Shown in pieces: positions 1 to 8,907 of a stretch of DNA of 64,000 nt. Positions within the stretch are counted from its first letter, which is position 1. Each line of letters starts with the position of its first letter. Both the position numbers and the translations under genes were made by a program. A model generated the notes under the pieces. That model was not told the DNA's origin, made no database searches, and worked only from the letters and a program-made list of their open reading frames with translations. The DNA comes from Pedobacter frigiditerrae (GTDB taxonomy: Bacteria > Bacteroidota > Bacteroidia > Sphingobacteriales > Sphingobacteriaceae): the NCBI RefSeq assembly GCF_004331645.1, contig NZ_SJSK01000009.1, forward strand, positions 42,485 to 106,484, given 5' to 3'.

Positions 1-116
1 ATAAAGCCAATTAATACTATAGCAATAGCAATTGAGTACAATTGGTAATTTTTTTTGGTAAAAACCATGTCTGTTTTTTCTTCCTGTTTTACAGGAGCTG
101 ATTTTTTTTCTGCCAT
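1..116 (-). CDS. DUF3098 family membrane protein (N-terminal part, cut by window edge)
   Basis: The first 38 codons of a small protein are visible on the minus strand. They give a charged, lysine/glutamate-rich start followed by the beginning of a hydrophobic segment (LYSIAIAIVLIGFI). Its ATG overlaps the ftsX stop codon by one base (TAATG), so the two are probably translationally coupled. In Bacteroidota a short two-helix DUF3098 protein commonly follows ftsX, and the start fits that family. The function is unknown. The remaining C-terminal part lies outside the window, so the assignment rests on position and the N-terminal pattern. Confidence 0.7.
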   Translation of the reverse strand, partial: MAEKKSAPVKQEEKTDMVFTKKNYQLYSIAIAIVLIGF

Positions 117-994
117 TATCTATAAAGATCGTAAAGTTTTAAACGTAAATATCTGCTCACTGCAAACAGTGTGCTTATTGAAGTGATGAAAATGCCAACT
201 GCTACCATTCCTACTAACACAAAACCAAATTCTGCATAGTTTCTTAGTATCAATATCTCTGGCAATTCTTTTTGGGCATAATACAAAAGGCCTAATAAAA
301 TGATGATTGCAATGAAAGAAGCTATTAAACCATGTAAAGCTGCAACCAGAATAAACGGCTTTCTGATGAAATTTTTGGTAGCGCCAACCAGCTGCATGCT
401 TTTAATTAAAAAGCGTTGAGAGAATATGGCTAAACGAATGGTATTGTTAATTAATGCGATGGCAATTACCAATAAAATAATAGCAAAACCCAATACAATT
501 AAACTAATGGTACTGATATTTTTATTCACCATATCTATTAAAGAACTCTGATATACTACTTCTTTAACGATTGGATTTTTTTCAATTTTCTTTTTTAAGG
601 CATCAATGTTTGCATTGTTGGCATAATCGGCCTTCATGTACACATCTATGGTAGAAAGTAAGGGGTTGTAACCTAAAAAGTTAACAAAGTCTTCACCAAG
701 GTCTTTAGTTAAGTTATGTTGTGCAACTTCCTTATTCACATATTGAGTTTGTTTAACAGAAACATTGCTCTCTACGTCCTTTCTAAATGCAAGAATATCA
801 GTTTCCTTTGCGCCTTCATCAAGAATGATGTTTAAAACAATATTCTCTTTTACATAATTGGATAAGTTTTTTGCATGAACCAAGATTAAGCCCAACATAC
901 CCAACATCAGTAAAACTAATGCAATACTAAAAATAGTAGAGATGTATATGGTTTTGGTCTTCTTAGAAGCCTCACTTACTTCAAATTCTTCCAT
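116..994 (-). CDS. ftsX: Cell-division permease-like protein FtsX
   Basis: Inner-membrane partner of the FtsE ATPase; in bacteria FtsEX links divisome constriction to peptidoglycan hydrolase activation. The 292-residue product has the FtsX layout: a short cytoplasmic N-terminus, TM1 at about 18-40, a periplasmic domain of roughly 120 residues, then three C-terminal TM helices around 165-190, 210-235 and 255-285. I chose the ATG at 994 (MEEFEVSEASKK). An upstream in-frame start at 1129 would add 45 residues unlike any FtsX N-terminus. The DUF3098 gene follows with a one-base overlap. FtsE is not in the window, which is usual because ftsE and ftsX are often unlinked in this phylum. Confidence 0.9.
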   Translation of the reverse strand: MEEFEVSEASKKTKTIYISTIFSIALVLLMLGMLGLILVHAKNLSNYVKENIVLNIILDEGAKETDILAFRKDVESNVSVKQTQYVNKEVAQHNLTKDLGEDFVNFLGYNPLLSTIDVYMKADYANNANIDALKKKIEKNPIVKEVVYQSSLIDMVNKNISTISLIVLGFAIILLVIAIALINNTIRLAIFSQRFLIKSMQLVGATKNFIRKPFILVAALHGLIASFIAIIILLGLLYYAQKELPEILILRNYAEFGFVLVGMVAVGIFITSISTLFAVSRYLRLKLYDLYR

Positions 995-1212
995 GTATCT
1001 GTGTTTTTGTTTCTGCGAAAATAAAGAAAGATAAGCAAAAACGTAAATTTTAAGGCTTTTGTTTTGAACAATTACCTTAATAACCTGCAATTTAACAAAA
1101 CCAAATCTTACCGATTTTAATATTAACATAATTTAACTTTTCGTTAATGAATTATACTGGCATATCATTTGATACGTTTTCAATAATAGATTAAGAATAA
1201 AAAACCCCTATA

Positions 1213-1626
1213 ATGAAAAAACAATTAATACTACCTAGCCTTATTTTGCTCTTTGTGACAAGTTTTACAGCTTGTAAAAAAGAAAGTTTTGAAGAAAAGC
1301 CACTTAGGTCTAAAATGATTGGTAAGTGGCAAGTAAATAAAATTGATGTGACTACTGGATCTGCCGAAGCAGTTTCTACAACTTATGCTGCTTCAGACTA
1401 TATAGATTTTAGAGATAATTCAGACGATGATGTTGAACTTGGTTTGGGCACAAATCGTTCAGTAGGAAGATTCAGTTCTAGTATAGATAATTCTTTTTAT
1501 ATTGATTTTTCTTCAAAGGATTTAGATTGCATAGCAACTACAATTACAGAAAACAAATTCACGTTTACAGGAACTGTTGTAGGTTCAAATCCTAAGGTTA
1601 CAGAGACTTATTATTTGAGTCGTTAA
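1213..1626 (+). CDS. Small lipoprotein with lipocalin-like pattern
   Basis: 137 residues with a lipoprotein signal peptide: a hydrophobic stretch at 4-18 and a lipobox ending at Cys21 (TSFTAC followed by KK). The mature N-terminus has a MIGKWQVNKID motif, typical of lipocalin-like (DUF4923/DUF5004-type) Bacteroidota lipoproteins in which a G-x-W opens a small beta barrel. The rest is rich in Thr, Ser and Asp and looks beta-structured. No catalytic motif is visible, so ligand and role are unknown. It is a single gene, divergent from ftsX and followed by a good terminator. Confidence 0.75.
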   Translation: MKKQLILPSLILLFVTSFTACKKESFEEKPLRSKMIGKWQVNKIDVTTGSAEAVSTTYAASDYIDFRDNSDDDVELGLGTNRSVGRFSSSIDNSFYIDFSSKDLDCIATTITENKFTFTGTVVGSNPKVTETYYLSR

Positions 1627-1650
1627 GAGATTCAATCAAGTATTTAATAT

Positions 1651-1686
1651 AAACGCTGTCTTCTAAAAAGAAGATGGCGTTTTTTT
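1651..1686 (+). terminator. Rho-independent terminator after the lipocalin-like gene
   Basis: A 13-bp stem (AACGCTGTCTTCT with AGAAGATGGCGTT, two G-U pairs), a four-base loop and a run of T. It lies about 25 nt after the stop codon and insulates leuS. Confidence 0.8.
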
Positions 1687-1722
1687 ATTCTTTCAACGCT
1701 TAAAAAACAGGCTTAATTTCCT

Positions 1723-1730
1723 TATTTTTG
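1723..1730 (+). promoter_or_regulatory. Possible -7 element of the leuS promoter
   Basis: TATTTTTG matches the Bacteroidota -7 consensus TAnnTTTG and lies 26 nt before the leuS ATG. No clear TTTG lies 19 nt upstream, so this is a half match. Confidence 0.4.
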
Positions 1731-1756
1731 CAAACTATTTAAGAACGAGGAAATTA

Positions 1757-4738
1757 ATGGATTATCAATTTGCAGCCATCGAGCAGAAGTGGCAAAAGTT
1801 TTGGGCAGAAAATCAAACATTTAAAGCCGATTCAAATTCTACAAAACCAAAATACTATGTGTTAGATATGTTTCCCTATCCATCTGGAGCGGGTTTGCAT
1901 GTTGGGCATCCACTTGGCTATATCGCTTCTGATATTTTCTCTAGATATAAAAGACTAAAAGGTTTTAATGTTTTGCACCCAATGGGATATGATTCTTTTG
2001 GTTTGCCAGCAGAACAGTATGCCATTCAAACTGGTCAACATCCAGCAATTACAACTGAAGCAAATATTGCAACTTATCGTCGCCAGTTAGACCAAATTGG
2101 TTTTTCTTTTGATTGGAGTCGGGAAGTTCGTACCAGTGAGCCAGGTTATTACAAATGGACTCAATGGATTTTTATGCAATTGTTTAATTCTTGGTACAAC
2201 TTAGAAACCGACAAAGCGGAAGACATTACCACATTAATAGAAAAATTTAATGCTAGCGGCAGTGCCGATGTTAAAGCTGTTTGCGATGAAGACATATTAA
2301 GTTTTATGCCAAGCGATTGGGCAACATTTACAGCCGAGCAAAAACAAGAAGAATTATTAAAATATCGCCTTACCTATTTAAAGGAAAGTACTGTTAATTG
2401 GTGCCCTGCTTTGGGAACTGTTTTGGCAAACGATGAAGTGAAAGATGGTTTTTCTGAGCGTGGAGGATATCCAGTTGAACAGAAAAAAATGATGCAATGG
2501 AGTATGCGTATTTCTGCTTATGCAGAGCGATTATTACAAGGCTTAAATACCATCGATTGGCCAGAACCTGTTAAAGAAATGCAGCGCAACTGGATTGGCA
2601 AAAGTGTAGGAGCGAGTGTACGCTTTAAAATTAACACAAGCAATCTCAATACGCAATACACTATACTCAATACTGATTTCATCGAAGTTTTCACAACCCG
2701 TGTTGATACCATTTTCGGTGTTTCATTCATCGTTTTAGCACCAGAGCACGAATTGGTTCAAGCTTTAACAACTGAGGCTCAAAAAGAATCGATAACTAAT
2801 TACATTGCTCAAACTAAAAAGAAATCTGAATTAGACCGCATGGCGGATACAAAAACAGTTTCTGGAGCATTTACCGGCAGTTATGTGATTAATCCTGTTA
2901 ATAATGAATTGGTGCCAATTTGGATTGCTGATTACGTTTTAGCTGGTTATGGAACAGGTGCGGTAATGGGTGTGCCAAGTGGCGATCAACGTGATTGGTT
3001 GTTTGCTAAACATTTCGATTTACCGATTATCCAAATATTAGACGGACAAAAGGCTATTGAAGTAGAAGCCGACCCAACTAAGGAAGGGAAATATATCAAC
3101 TCTGATTTCATTAACAACTTAGGTTACAAAGAAGCAGTTTCTTATTTAAACCATTGGTTAGAAAGAGAAGGAGTTGGAAAAGCAAAAGTAAATTACCGCA
3201 TGCGTGATGCTATTTTTGGTCGCCAGCGTTATTGGGGAGAGCCAATCCCTGTTTACTTTAAAGATGGTTTGCCTTATTTAATTAAGGAAGAAGAATTGCC
3301 TTTAATGTTGCCAGAAATTGATAAATATTTACCAACTGAAAGTGGCGAGCCGCCTTTAGGAAGGGCAACTGATTGGAGCTACGAAAAACAATACGAATAC
3401 GAACTTTCTACGATGCCAGGTTGGGCAGGTAGTAGCTGGTACTGGTACCGTTACATGGATGCACAAAATGATTGTGAATTTGCATCAAAAGATGCCATCG
3501 CTTATTGGAAAGATGTGGATTTGTACATTGGTGGTTCTGAACATGCAACTGGTCACTTGTTATATAGCCGTTTCTGGAACAAGTTTTTGAAAGATTTAGG
3601 TTATGTAAACGAGGAAGAACCTTTCAAAAAATTGATTAACCAAGGGATGATACAGGGTAGAAGTAGTATCACTTATAGATTAAAGTTTGATTTGGTTTCT
3701 AATATTCAAATAGAAGAAAATGAGATAGAGGCTCTTGAAGTAAAAAAGCAAACCCTACCTCAAGTTTTTATTTCTAGTGAAATGATTAAGGGGCTTCAAG
3801 AAGATGTTCAAAAAAGGTTAGATTTAGAAAATAATCTAAATAATATTTACTTGACTGAGGATCTAAATTCAGTTTCCTGTCGATTAAAAATTAGCACAGA
3901 TATTTACTACAATCTTTTTACTCCGATACACACGGATGTGAATATTGTTAATAATGATATACTAAACGTTGAAGATTTTAAGACATTCTTGAATGGAGAG
4001 TTTGAAAAATCAATTTTTATATCAGAAGGCCCTTTCAGATGCGGTTTTGAAATTGAGAAGATGTCAAAACGCTATTACAATGTTGTAAATCCTGAAGTTT
4101 TAGCTCAACAGTACGGTGCAGATACTTTGCGTATGTACGAAATGTTCTTGGGGCCATTAGAGCAAAGTAAACCTTGGAACACCAACGGAATTGAAGGTGT
4201 ATTTAAATTCTTGCGTAAGTTCTGGCGTTTGTTCCACAATGAAGAATGGGTATTCCACGTGGAAGATTCAATTCCTGCAAAAGCAGAATTAAAAGCATTG
4301 CATAAAATCATTAAAAAAGTACAAGATGATGTAGAACGTTTTTCATTTAATACATCAGTTTCTAGCTTTATGATTGCAGTTAACGAATTAACTGATTTGA
4401 AATGCAAAAACCGTCAAGTTTTGGAAGACTTAGTAATTGTACTTTCTCCTTATGCGCCACATATTTGTGAAGAATTATGGTCTTTATTAGGCAATAAGGA
4501 TTTATCAAATGCAGCTTACCCAACGTTTAATCCAGCTTATTTAGAGGAAGCGGAGTTTGCTTATCCAATATCTATTAACGGTAAAATGAAGATGAATTTA
4601 AGCTTGAGCTTAAGTTTAGATGAAACACAAGCAACTGAAACTGTTTTAGCTAACGAACAAGTTAAAGGTTATTTAGAAGGTAAAGCGCCTAAGAAAATCA
4701 TCTTTGTTAAAGGAAAGATTGTGAATATTGTAGTCTAG
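1757..4738 (+). CDS. leuS: Leucyl-tRNA synthetase
   Basis: Class I aminoacyl-tRNA synthetase that charges tRNA-Leu in the cytoplasm. HIGH motif variant HVGH is at 48-51. The CP1 editing domain shows the threonine-rich TTRVDTIFG motif near 312-320 and the conserved Asp in GDQRDW. The signature loop is KMSKR at 768-772, followed by the C-terminal anticodon-binding domain. At 993 residues it is longer than E. coli LeuRS (about 860). Much of the excess lies between GMIQGRS (630-636) and KMSKR, where the leucine-specific insertion sits in other bacteria. That stretch (about 640-740) is AT-rich and low in similarity to family members as I remember them. A second oddity is a repeat-derived segment at residues 296-307 (see findings). 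The gene appears intact and essential. Confidence 0.97.
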   Translation: MDYQFAAIEQKWQKFWAENQTFKADSNSTKPKYYVLDMFPYPSGAGLHVGHPLGYIASDIFSRYKRLKGFNVLHPMGYDSFGLPAEQYAIQTGQHPAITTEANIATYRRQLDQIGFSFDWSREVRTSEPGYYKWTQWIFMQLFNSWYNLETDKAEDITTLIEKFNASGSADVKAVCDEDILSFMPSDWATFTAEQKQEELLKYRLTYLKESTVNWCPALGTVLANDEVKDGFSERGGYPVEQKKMMQWSMRISAYAERLLQGLNTIDWPEPVKEMQRNWIGKSVGASVRFKINTSNLNTQYTILNTDFIEVFTTRVDTIFGVSFIVLAPEHELVQALTTEAQKESITNYIAQTKKKSELDRMADTKTVSGAFTGSYVINPVNNELVPIWIADYVLAGYGTGAVMGVPSGDQRDWLFAKHFDLPIIQILDGQKAIEVEADPTKEGKYINSDFINNLGYKEAVSYLNHWLEREGVGKAKVNYRMRDAIFGRQRYWGEPIPVYFKDGLPYLIKEEELPLMLPEIDKYLPTESGEPPLGRATDWSYEKQYEYELSTMPGWAGSSWYWYRYMDAQNDCEFASKDAIAYWKDVDLYIGGSEHATGHLLYSRFWNKFLKDLGYVNEEEPFKKLINQGMIQGRSSITYRLKFDLVSNIQIEENEIEALEVKKQTLPQVFISSEMIKGLQEDVQKRLDLENNLNNIYLTEDLNSVSCRLKISTDIYYNLFTPIHTDVNIVNNDILNVEDFKTFLNGEFEKSIFISEGPFRCGFEIEKMSKRYYNVVNPEVLAQQYGADTLRMYEMFLGPLEQSKPWNTNGIEGVFKFLRKFWRLFHNEEWVFHVEDSIPAKAELKALHKIIKKVQDDVERFSFNTSVSSFMIAVNELTDLKCKNRQVLEDLVIVLSPYAPHICEELWSLLGNKDLSNAAYPTFNPAYLEEAEFAYPISINGKMKMNLSLSLSLDETQATETVLANEQVKGYLEGKAPKKIIFVKGKIVNIVV
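2643..2676 (+). repeat. Dispersed intergenic repeat unit inside leuS
   Basis: The first 16 bases (ATCTCAATACGCAATA) are identical to the reverse complement of 20865-20880, a repeat stretch between two genes. Similar CAATAC units continue to 2676. Read in the leuS frame they give NLNTQYTILNTD. Confidence 0.65.
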
Positions 4739-4769
4739 TACATAGTATTTAGTACTTAGATATTAGATA

Positions 4770-4830
4770 GCCACAAATTTACAGAATGTCATCCTGAGGG
4801 TAGTCGAAGGGAAATCTGTAAATCTGTGGC
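4770..4830. repeat. Inverted repeat of dispersed-repeat type after leuS
   Basis: A 16-bp arm (GCCACAAATTTACAGA) pairs with TCTGTAAATCTGTGGC with one G-T mismatch. The loop is a GTCATCCTGAGG...TCGAAGG module that also occurs in reverse at 10203-10226. It could fold as an RNA hairpin at the end of the leuS transcript. Confidence 0.7.
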
Positions 4831-4850
4831 TTACTCATTTAAACCCCATA

Positions 4851-4895
4851 TTCTTTGCGCTCTTTGCGCATACTTCTTTTTTTTGCGTTAAAAGA
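4851..4895. repeat. CTTTGCG-type intergenic repeat, copy 1
   Basis: TTCTTTGCGCTCTTTGC is identical to 38819-38835, and both copies continue into a TTGCG(G)TTAA tail. It is low-complexity dispersed sequence with no coding signal. Confidence 0.6.
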
Positions 4896-4972
4896 CGAAA
4901 CAAAATAATTTTCACATTCCTTGTGATATTTCTGACCTTGTTGCGATTAATAGGGAAAGATGATTTAAATTA

Positions 4973-5488
4973 ATGCAGCACCAACAAGAATTCTTAAACA
5001 TTATTGAAACCAATAAGCGACTCATATTTAAAATATGTAATTCTTATTGCCAAAACGCAGATGACCGTGAAGACCTGGCGCAAGAAATCATATTCCAACT
5101 ATGGAAATCGTGGGGGAACTTCAGTAACGATTACAAGTTGTCTACCTGGATGTATCGCATTGCTTTGAACGTCGCTATTTCATTTTATAGGAGAGAGAAA
5201 AAAACAACAAATACAATTTTAATGGGTGAACACTTAATAGAAATTGTTGATGAAGACTGTTCCAAAGGAATGCCTTGGGCAGAAGAAGGTTTAGAAGAAA
5301 ACCTAAATGCCTTGCAAAAATTCATCAACGAGTTAAGGCCTTTAGATAAAGCATTGATATTATTGTATCTCGAAGAAAAATCCCATAAGGAAATAGCAGA
5401 AATTATAGGTATTACTTCCACCAATGTGGCCACAAAAATTGGAAGAATTAAAGAACAGCTTAAACAAAAATTCTCTACTAAAAATTAA
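4973..5488 (+). CDS. ECF-type RNA polymerase sigma factor
   Basis: 171-residue sigma-70 family protein of the extracytoplasmic-function class. Region 2 is at about 10-80, with DREDLAQEIIFQLW and STWMYRIALNVAISFYRR (core binding and -10 recognition). Region 4 is at about 118-168, with LILLYLEEKSHKEIAEIIGI and a recognition helix (NVATKIGRIKEQL). No region 3 or extra C-terminal domain is seen. The next gene begins four bases after the stop and encodes a multi-pass membrane protein, the usual place for an anti-sigma factor. That partnership is inferred from position only. No FecR-type anti-sigma gene is nearby. Confidence 0.92.
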   Translation: MQHQQEFLNIIETNKRLIFKICNSYCQNADDREDLAQEIIFQLWKSWGNFSNDYKLSTWMYRIALNVAISFYRREKKTTNTILMGEHLIEIVDEDCSKGMPWAEEGLEENLNALQKFINELRPLDKALILLYLEEKSHKEIAEIIGITSTNVATKIGRIKEQLKQKFSTKN

Positions 5489-5492
5489 TCGC

Positions 5493-6140
5493 ATGGAAAA
5501 TATAGAAATCATTAACCTTTGGAAACAATATGATGAGAAATTAGAAAAATCACTTTCTCTTAATCAAAAAATTATAGCTGAATTGCAACAACAAAAAGCT
5601 AAAAGTGCACTTAGACCCGCCAGAAATTATAAACTCTTTGTCGTTTTTTTCGGCATAGTTTATTCGGCTCTAGTTTCTTATTTTTTATATCATTTAAGCC
5701 CTATCGCGTCTGTCTTTCTTAATTTGTCGGTAGGAATTCATTTACTGATCATGATCATTGCGGTTGGTATGTATATTAGGCAACTGGTACTTATTAGTGA
5801 AATTGATCGCAGTGAAAACATTTTGCAAATGCAGCAGAAAATGGCAAAATTACAAAGCTCGACCTTAAAGGTAATTGGGATTTGTTTTTTACAATTTCCC
5901 GTATTTGCAACTTGGAATATTCGTTTAGAGTTAATTGAGAAAAATCCATTAGCGTTTTGGCTTATTCAAATACCTGTTGTAGCCCTATTAACTTACATAG
6001 GTATTTGGTTTTTCAAAAATATAAATATCAAGAATATGGACAAAAGGTGGTTCAGGATGATGTTCTATGGTGTAGAATGGAACTCAATAATTAAATCAGG
6101 TAAGTTTTTAAAGGAAATAGAAACGTTCGAGAAAAACTAG
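5493..6140 (+). CDS. Four-TM membrane protein, possible anti-sigma partner
   Basis: 215 residues. A cytoplasmic, coiled-coil-prone N-terminus (about 1-45, with NLWKQYDEKLEKSLSLNQK) precedes four predicted TM segments at about 48-70, 76-100, 125-145 and 155-177, then a soluble tail. I chose the ATG at 5493. An earlier in-frame start at 5424 would overlap the sigma gene by 65 bases and only adds a translation of its 3' end. Coupling to the sigma gene suggests sigma-factor sequestration at the membrane, but no zinc-binding HxxxCxxC anti-sigma motif is present. I do not recognise the family. Confidence 0.75.
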   Translation: MENIEIINLWKQYDEKLEKSLSLNQKIIAELQQQKAKSALRPARNYKLFVVFFGIVYSALVSYFLYHLSPIASVFLNLSVGIHLLIMIIAVGMYIRQLVLISEIDRSENILQMQQKMAKLQSSTLKVIGICFLQFPVFATWNIRLELIEKNPLAFWLIQIPVVALLTYIGIWFFKNINIKNMDKRWFRMMFYGVEWNSIIKSGKFLKEIETFEKN

Positions 6141-6207
6141 TCAGTTCTCGGTTAGCAGTTTTTCACAAAGGGATGCCTTGGCACAGTTAGCGGTTTTCAG
6201 TTATATC

Positions 6208-6243
6208 ACATCTTCCATCTTACCTTTGCCATCTTACATCTTA
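6208..6243. repeat. CATCTTAC-type dispersed repeat, copy 1
   Basis: ACATCTTCCATCTTACCTTT followed by GCCATCTTACATCTTA. A nearly identical block lies at 40052-40086 and the reverse complement type at 12473-12506. It is preceded by degenerate CAGTTAGCGGTTTTCAGTT units. Confidence 0.7.
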
Positions 6244-6327
6244 TTTATTCGTCGATAAATTTCTACCATTCACCGTCTTTTTAATTCAGGCGGTCTAAAA
6301 TCTCTATAGGCACTTTGTAACAAAACC

Positions 6328-6335
6328 TACATTTG
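6328..6335 (+). promoter_or_regulatory. Possible -7 element for the receptor gene
   Basis: TACATTTG is a perfect match to TAnnTTTG, 39 nt before the ATG at 6375. A TTTG lies only 10 nt upstream, so the -33 part is not convincing. Confidence 0.4.
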
Positions 6336-6374
6336 CAAGACTAATTACAAACAAAACAAATAATACATAATACA

Positions 6375-8786
6375 ATGAAAAAAATTCTACTACTATGCGC
6401 AGGTTTACTGATCATGTTTAACGCTCACGCACAATTCCCTATGGGTGGTGGTGGTGCAGCGCCAAAAGTAACTGGTCGTATTACAGCAACTATTATAGAT
6501 TCGTTAACCAAGCAACCAGTTGATTACGCAACTATATCTTTAGTAAAAGTTAAAGACAACAAAACCGTTAATGGTGGCGTAACAGACGATAAAGGGAAAA
6601 TCTCTTTACAAAATGTTGCTGCTGATGAATATAAATTAACTATTGGTTTTATTGGTTATAAATCTAAAACCGTAAGTGTTAAAACCACGCTTCAAAAACC
6701 AGATTTTGCTTTAGGAAATATCTTTTTAAGTCCAACTTCTAACACTTTAAATGAAGTAAATGTTGTAGGGCAAAAAGCAGTAGTAGAAAATAAGATAGAC
6801 CGTTTGGTTTACAATGCGGAGGCTGACGCTACTAATGCTGGAGGTGATGCGACAGACGTAATGCGTAAAGTACCGATGCTTTCTGTAGATATTAATGGTA
6901 ATGTACAATTACGTGGAAGCTCGGTTAGGGTTCTAATTAATGGAAAACCATCTGGAACAATGGCAAACAGCGTTGCAGATGCATTAAAGATGATTCCGGC
7001 AGACCAAATTAAAAGTGTAGAGGTGATTACCAACCCATCTGCTAAATATGATGCTGAAGGTTCTGGTGGTATCATCAATATCATTACCAAAAAAAGTAAT
7101 GCAGAAGGCGTGAGTGGTAGCGTAAATGCAACAGCAGGAACACGCCAAAACAGTGGTGCTTTTAATTTAACAGCTAAAACTGGTCGCTTAAGTGTAAATA
7201 CAGCTTTAGGTACTCAATTAGCATATCCTCAAGAATCAAGAGTGGTATTCCGTAATAAAACTACTGCAAATAATGTAACTACAGATATTTTGCAAGATGG
7301 TATTTCAGATTGGACAAGAGAAGCATACAATGGTAGTTTAGGTTTAGATTACGATTTTAACGCTTATAATAACATCAGTACAAATGCTAAATACACTCGT
7401 TTTTATAACGGTGGTCCAGGTACATCGGGCATTTCAACTAATGGCGTTGCGTCTGGTAAGATTGTTAGTAGTACAGATATGAGTAATGGTAACTTAGATT
7501 GGAACATGGATTATAAGTTAACCACTAAAAAACAAGGTGAAGAGTTTTCTATTTCAGGCCAATTAACTGCTGGAAAAAACACTAACGAATTTACCAACGA
7601 TTATCAAACTTCTGCAGGTACACCAATTAGTTATATAGCAAGTAATAACGTTGGCGAAAACAAAGAATACACTGCTCAAACAGATTATGTTTATCCTTTT
7701 AGTAAAACGGTAACTTTCGAAGCAGGTGGTAAAGCAATTTTTAGAAATATCCAAAGTCAATATGGTGCTGGAACTAATCAAGATTTTGATTACGACCAAA
7801 ATGTAGGTGCTGCTTATAGTACAATCGCTTTTAACTTGACTAAAAAAATCCAATTTAAAGGTGGTGTTAGGGGAGAGTATACAGCTATCAATTTCTCTAA
7901 TAGTAAAAATGATTATTTCAACGTCTTTCCAAGTGCTATTTTATCTCAAACCATTAACGGAAAAACGACTTTAAAATTAGCCTATAACCGTAGGGTTCAA
8001 CGCCCAAGTTTAGCTTATTTAAATCCTTTCCGTAATGAAGCTAATCAGTTCAGTGTATTTCAGGGAAATCCAGGCTTAAAGCCAGAGTTAAGTGATAACA
8101 TGGAGTTTGGTTATTCAACCTATATAAAAGGTTCAATCATTAATGCATCTTTATTCTATCGCAATACTAAAAATATCATCGAAACGGTTAATAAAAACGA
8201 TGTGTCTGGTAAAATTCTATCAACTTTTGAAAACGTTGGTACAACACAAAGTTTTGGTTTTAACTTATTTGCTTCTTACAATCCGGTTCCAAAATGGACA
8301 TTGATGAGTAACATTGCCTTAAATACTTATGAAATTAATAGTAGACCAGACTTTAAGGGAATGAACGAGGGAACGTTTTTGAACTATAACTTCTTCATGC
8401 GTTCTGCAAATTCATTTAAAGGGGGTTGGAATTTAGAGTTTTTCGGTGTGGTTAACTCACCACGTTATACCTACCAAAGTAAAACAGAACCTATGTTCTT
8501 TTATGGTGGTGCTGTTAAAAAAGACATCTTCAAAAAACAAGGTACTATTGGATTAAATGTTTTAAATCCATTTAAACGTGATTTACATATCGAAACTGTA
8601 ACACAGGGGGATAACAACTATCAAAGCCAAAATATTTATTATCCATTACGTTCATTTGGATTAAACTTTAGCTACAAATTCGGTAAGTTGAAATTTACTG
8701 AGAAAAAGAAAATCAAAAACGACGATATCAAACAAGACCAAAACCAACAAGGTGGTCAAGGCGGTGGAATGGGTCAAGGAAAATAA
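6375..8786 (+). CDS. TonB-dependent-type outer-membrane beta-barrel protein
   Basis: 803 residues. The signal peptide ends near residue 20 (FNAHAQ). A carboxypeptidase-regulatory-like domain follows at about 35-115 (DSLTKQPVDYATISLV...YKLTIGFIGYKSK). A TonB plug domain is at about 120-225, with VRVLINGKPSG and GSGGIINIITKK. The remaining residues form an outer-membrane barrel of the OMP_b-brl_3 type. The C-terminus carries a Lys-rich then Gln/Gly-rich tail after the last strand, unusual for a barrel ending in an aromatic residue. Substrate unknown. No SusD follows, so it is not a SusC-type importer. Single gene with its own terminator. Confidence 0.9.
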   Translation: MKKILLLCAGLLIMFNAHAQFPMGGGGAAPKVTGRITATIIDSLTKQPVDYATISLVKVKDNKTVNGGVTDDKGKISLQNVAADEYKLTIGFIGYKSKTVSVKTTLQKPDFALGNIFLSPTSNTLNEVNVVGQKAVVENKIDRLVYNAEADATNAGGDATDVMRKVPMLSVDINGNVQLRGSSVRVLINGKPSGTMANSVADALKMIPADQIKSVEVITNPSAKYDAEGSGGIINIITKKSNAEGVSGSVNATAGTRQNSGAFNLTAKTGRLSVNTALGTQLAYPQESRVVFRNKTTANNVTTDILQDGISDWTREAYNGSLGLDYDFNAYNNISTNAKYTRFYNGGPGTSGISTNGVASGKIVSSTDMSNGNLDWNMDYKLTTKKQGEEFSISGQLTAGKNTNEFTNDYQTSAGTPISYIASNNVGENKEYTAQTDYVYPFSKTVTFEAGGKAIFRNIQSQYGAGTNQDFDYDQNVGAAYSTIAFNLTKKIQFKGGVRGEYTAINFSNSKNDYFNVFPSAILSQTINGKTTLKLAYNRRVQRPSLAYLNPFRNEANQFSVFQGNPGLKPELSDNMEFGYSTYIKGSIINASLFYRNTKNIIETVNKNDVSGKILSTFENVGTTQSFGFNLFASYNPVPKWTLMSNIALNTYEINSRPDFKGMNEGTFLNYNFFMRSANSFKGGWNLEFFGVVNSPRYTYQSKTEPMFFYGGAVKKDIFKKQGTIGLNVLNPFKRDLHIETVTQGDNNYQSQNIYYPLRSFGLNFSYKFGKLKFTEKKKIKNDDIKQDQNQQGGQGGGMGQGK

Positions 8787-8808
8787 TACAACACACACAT
8801 AGATATTA

Positions 8809-8841
8809 AGCCTTCCCAATTTATTGGGAAGGCTTTTTTTA
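8809..8841 (+). terminator. Strong rho-independent terminator
   Basis: A perfect 12-bp stem AGCCTTCCCAAT/ATTGGGAAGGCT with a two-base loop and seven T residues, 22 nt after the receptor stop codon. Confidence 0.92.
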
Positions 8842-8907
8842 TAATAGTAAATCATCATTGCGAGGATCTGTTTTTCACAGGCCGAAGCAATCTTATTCAT
8901 AAGTTTG

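Noticed and set aside
2518..2730. Minus-strand ORF inside leuS
   Set aside because: It is the shadow of the leuS frame, has no signal and sits in conserved synthetase sequence.
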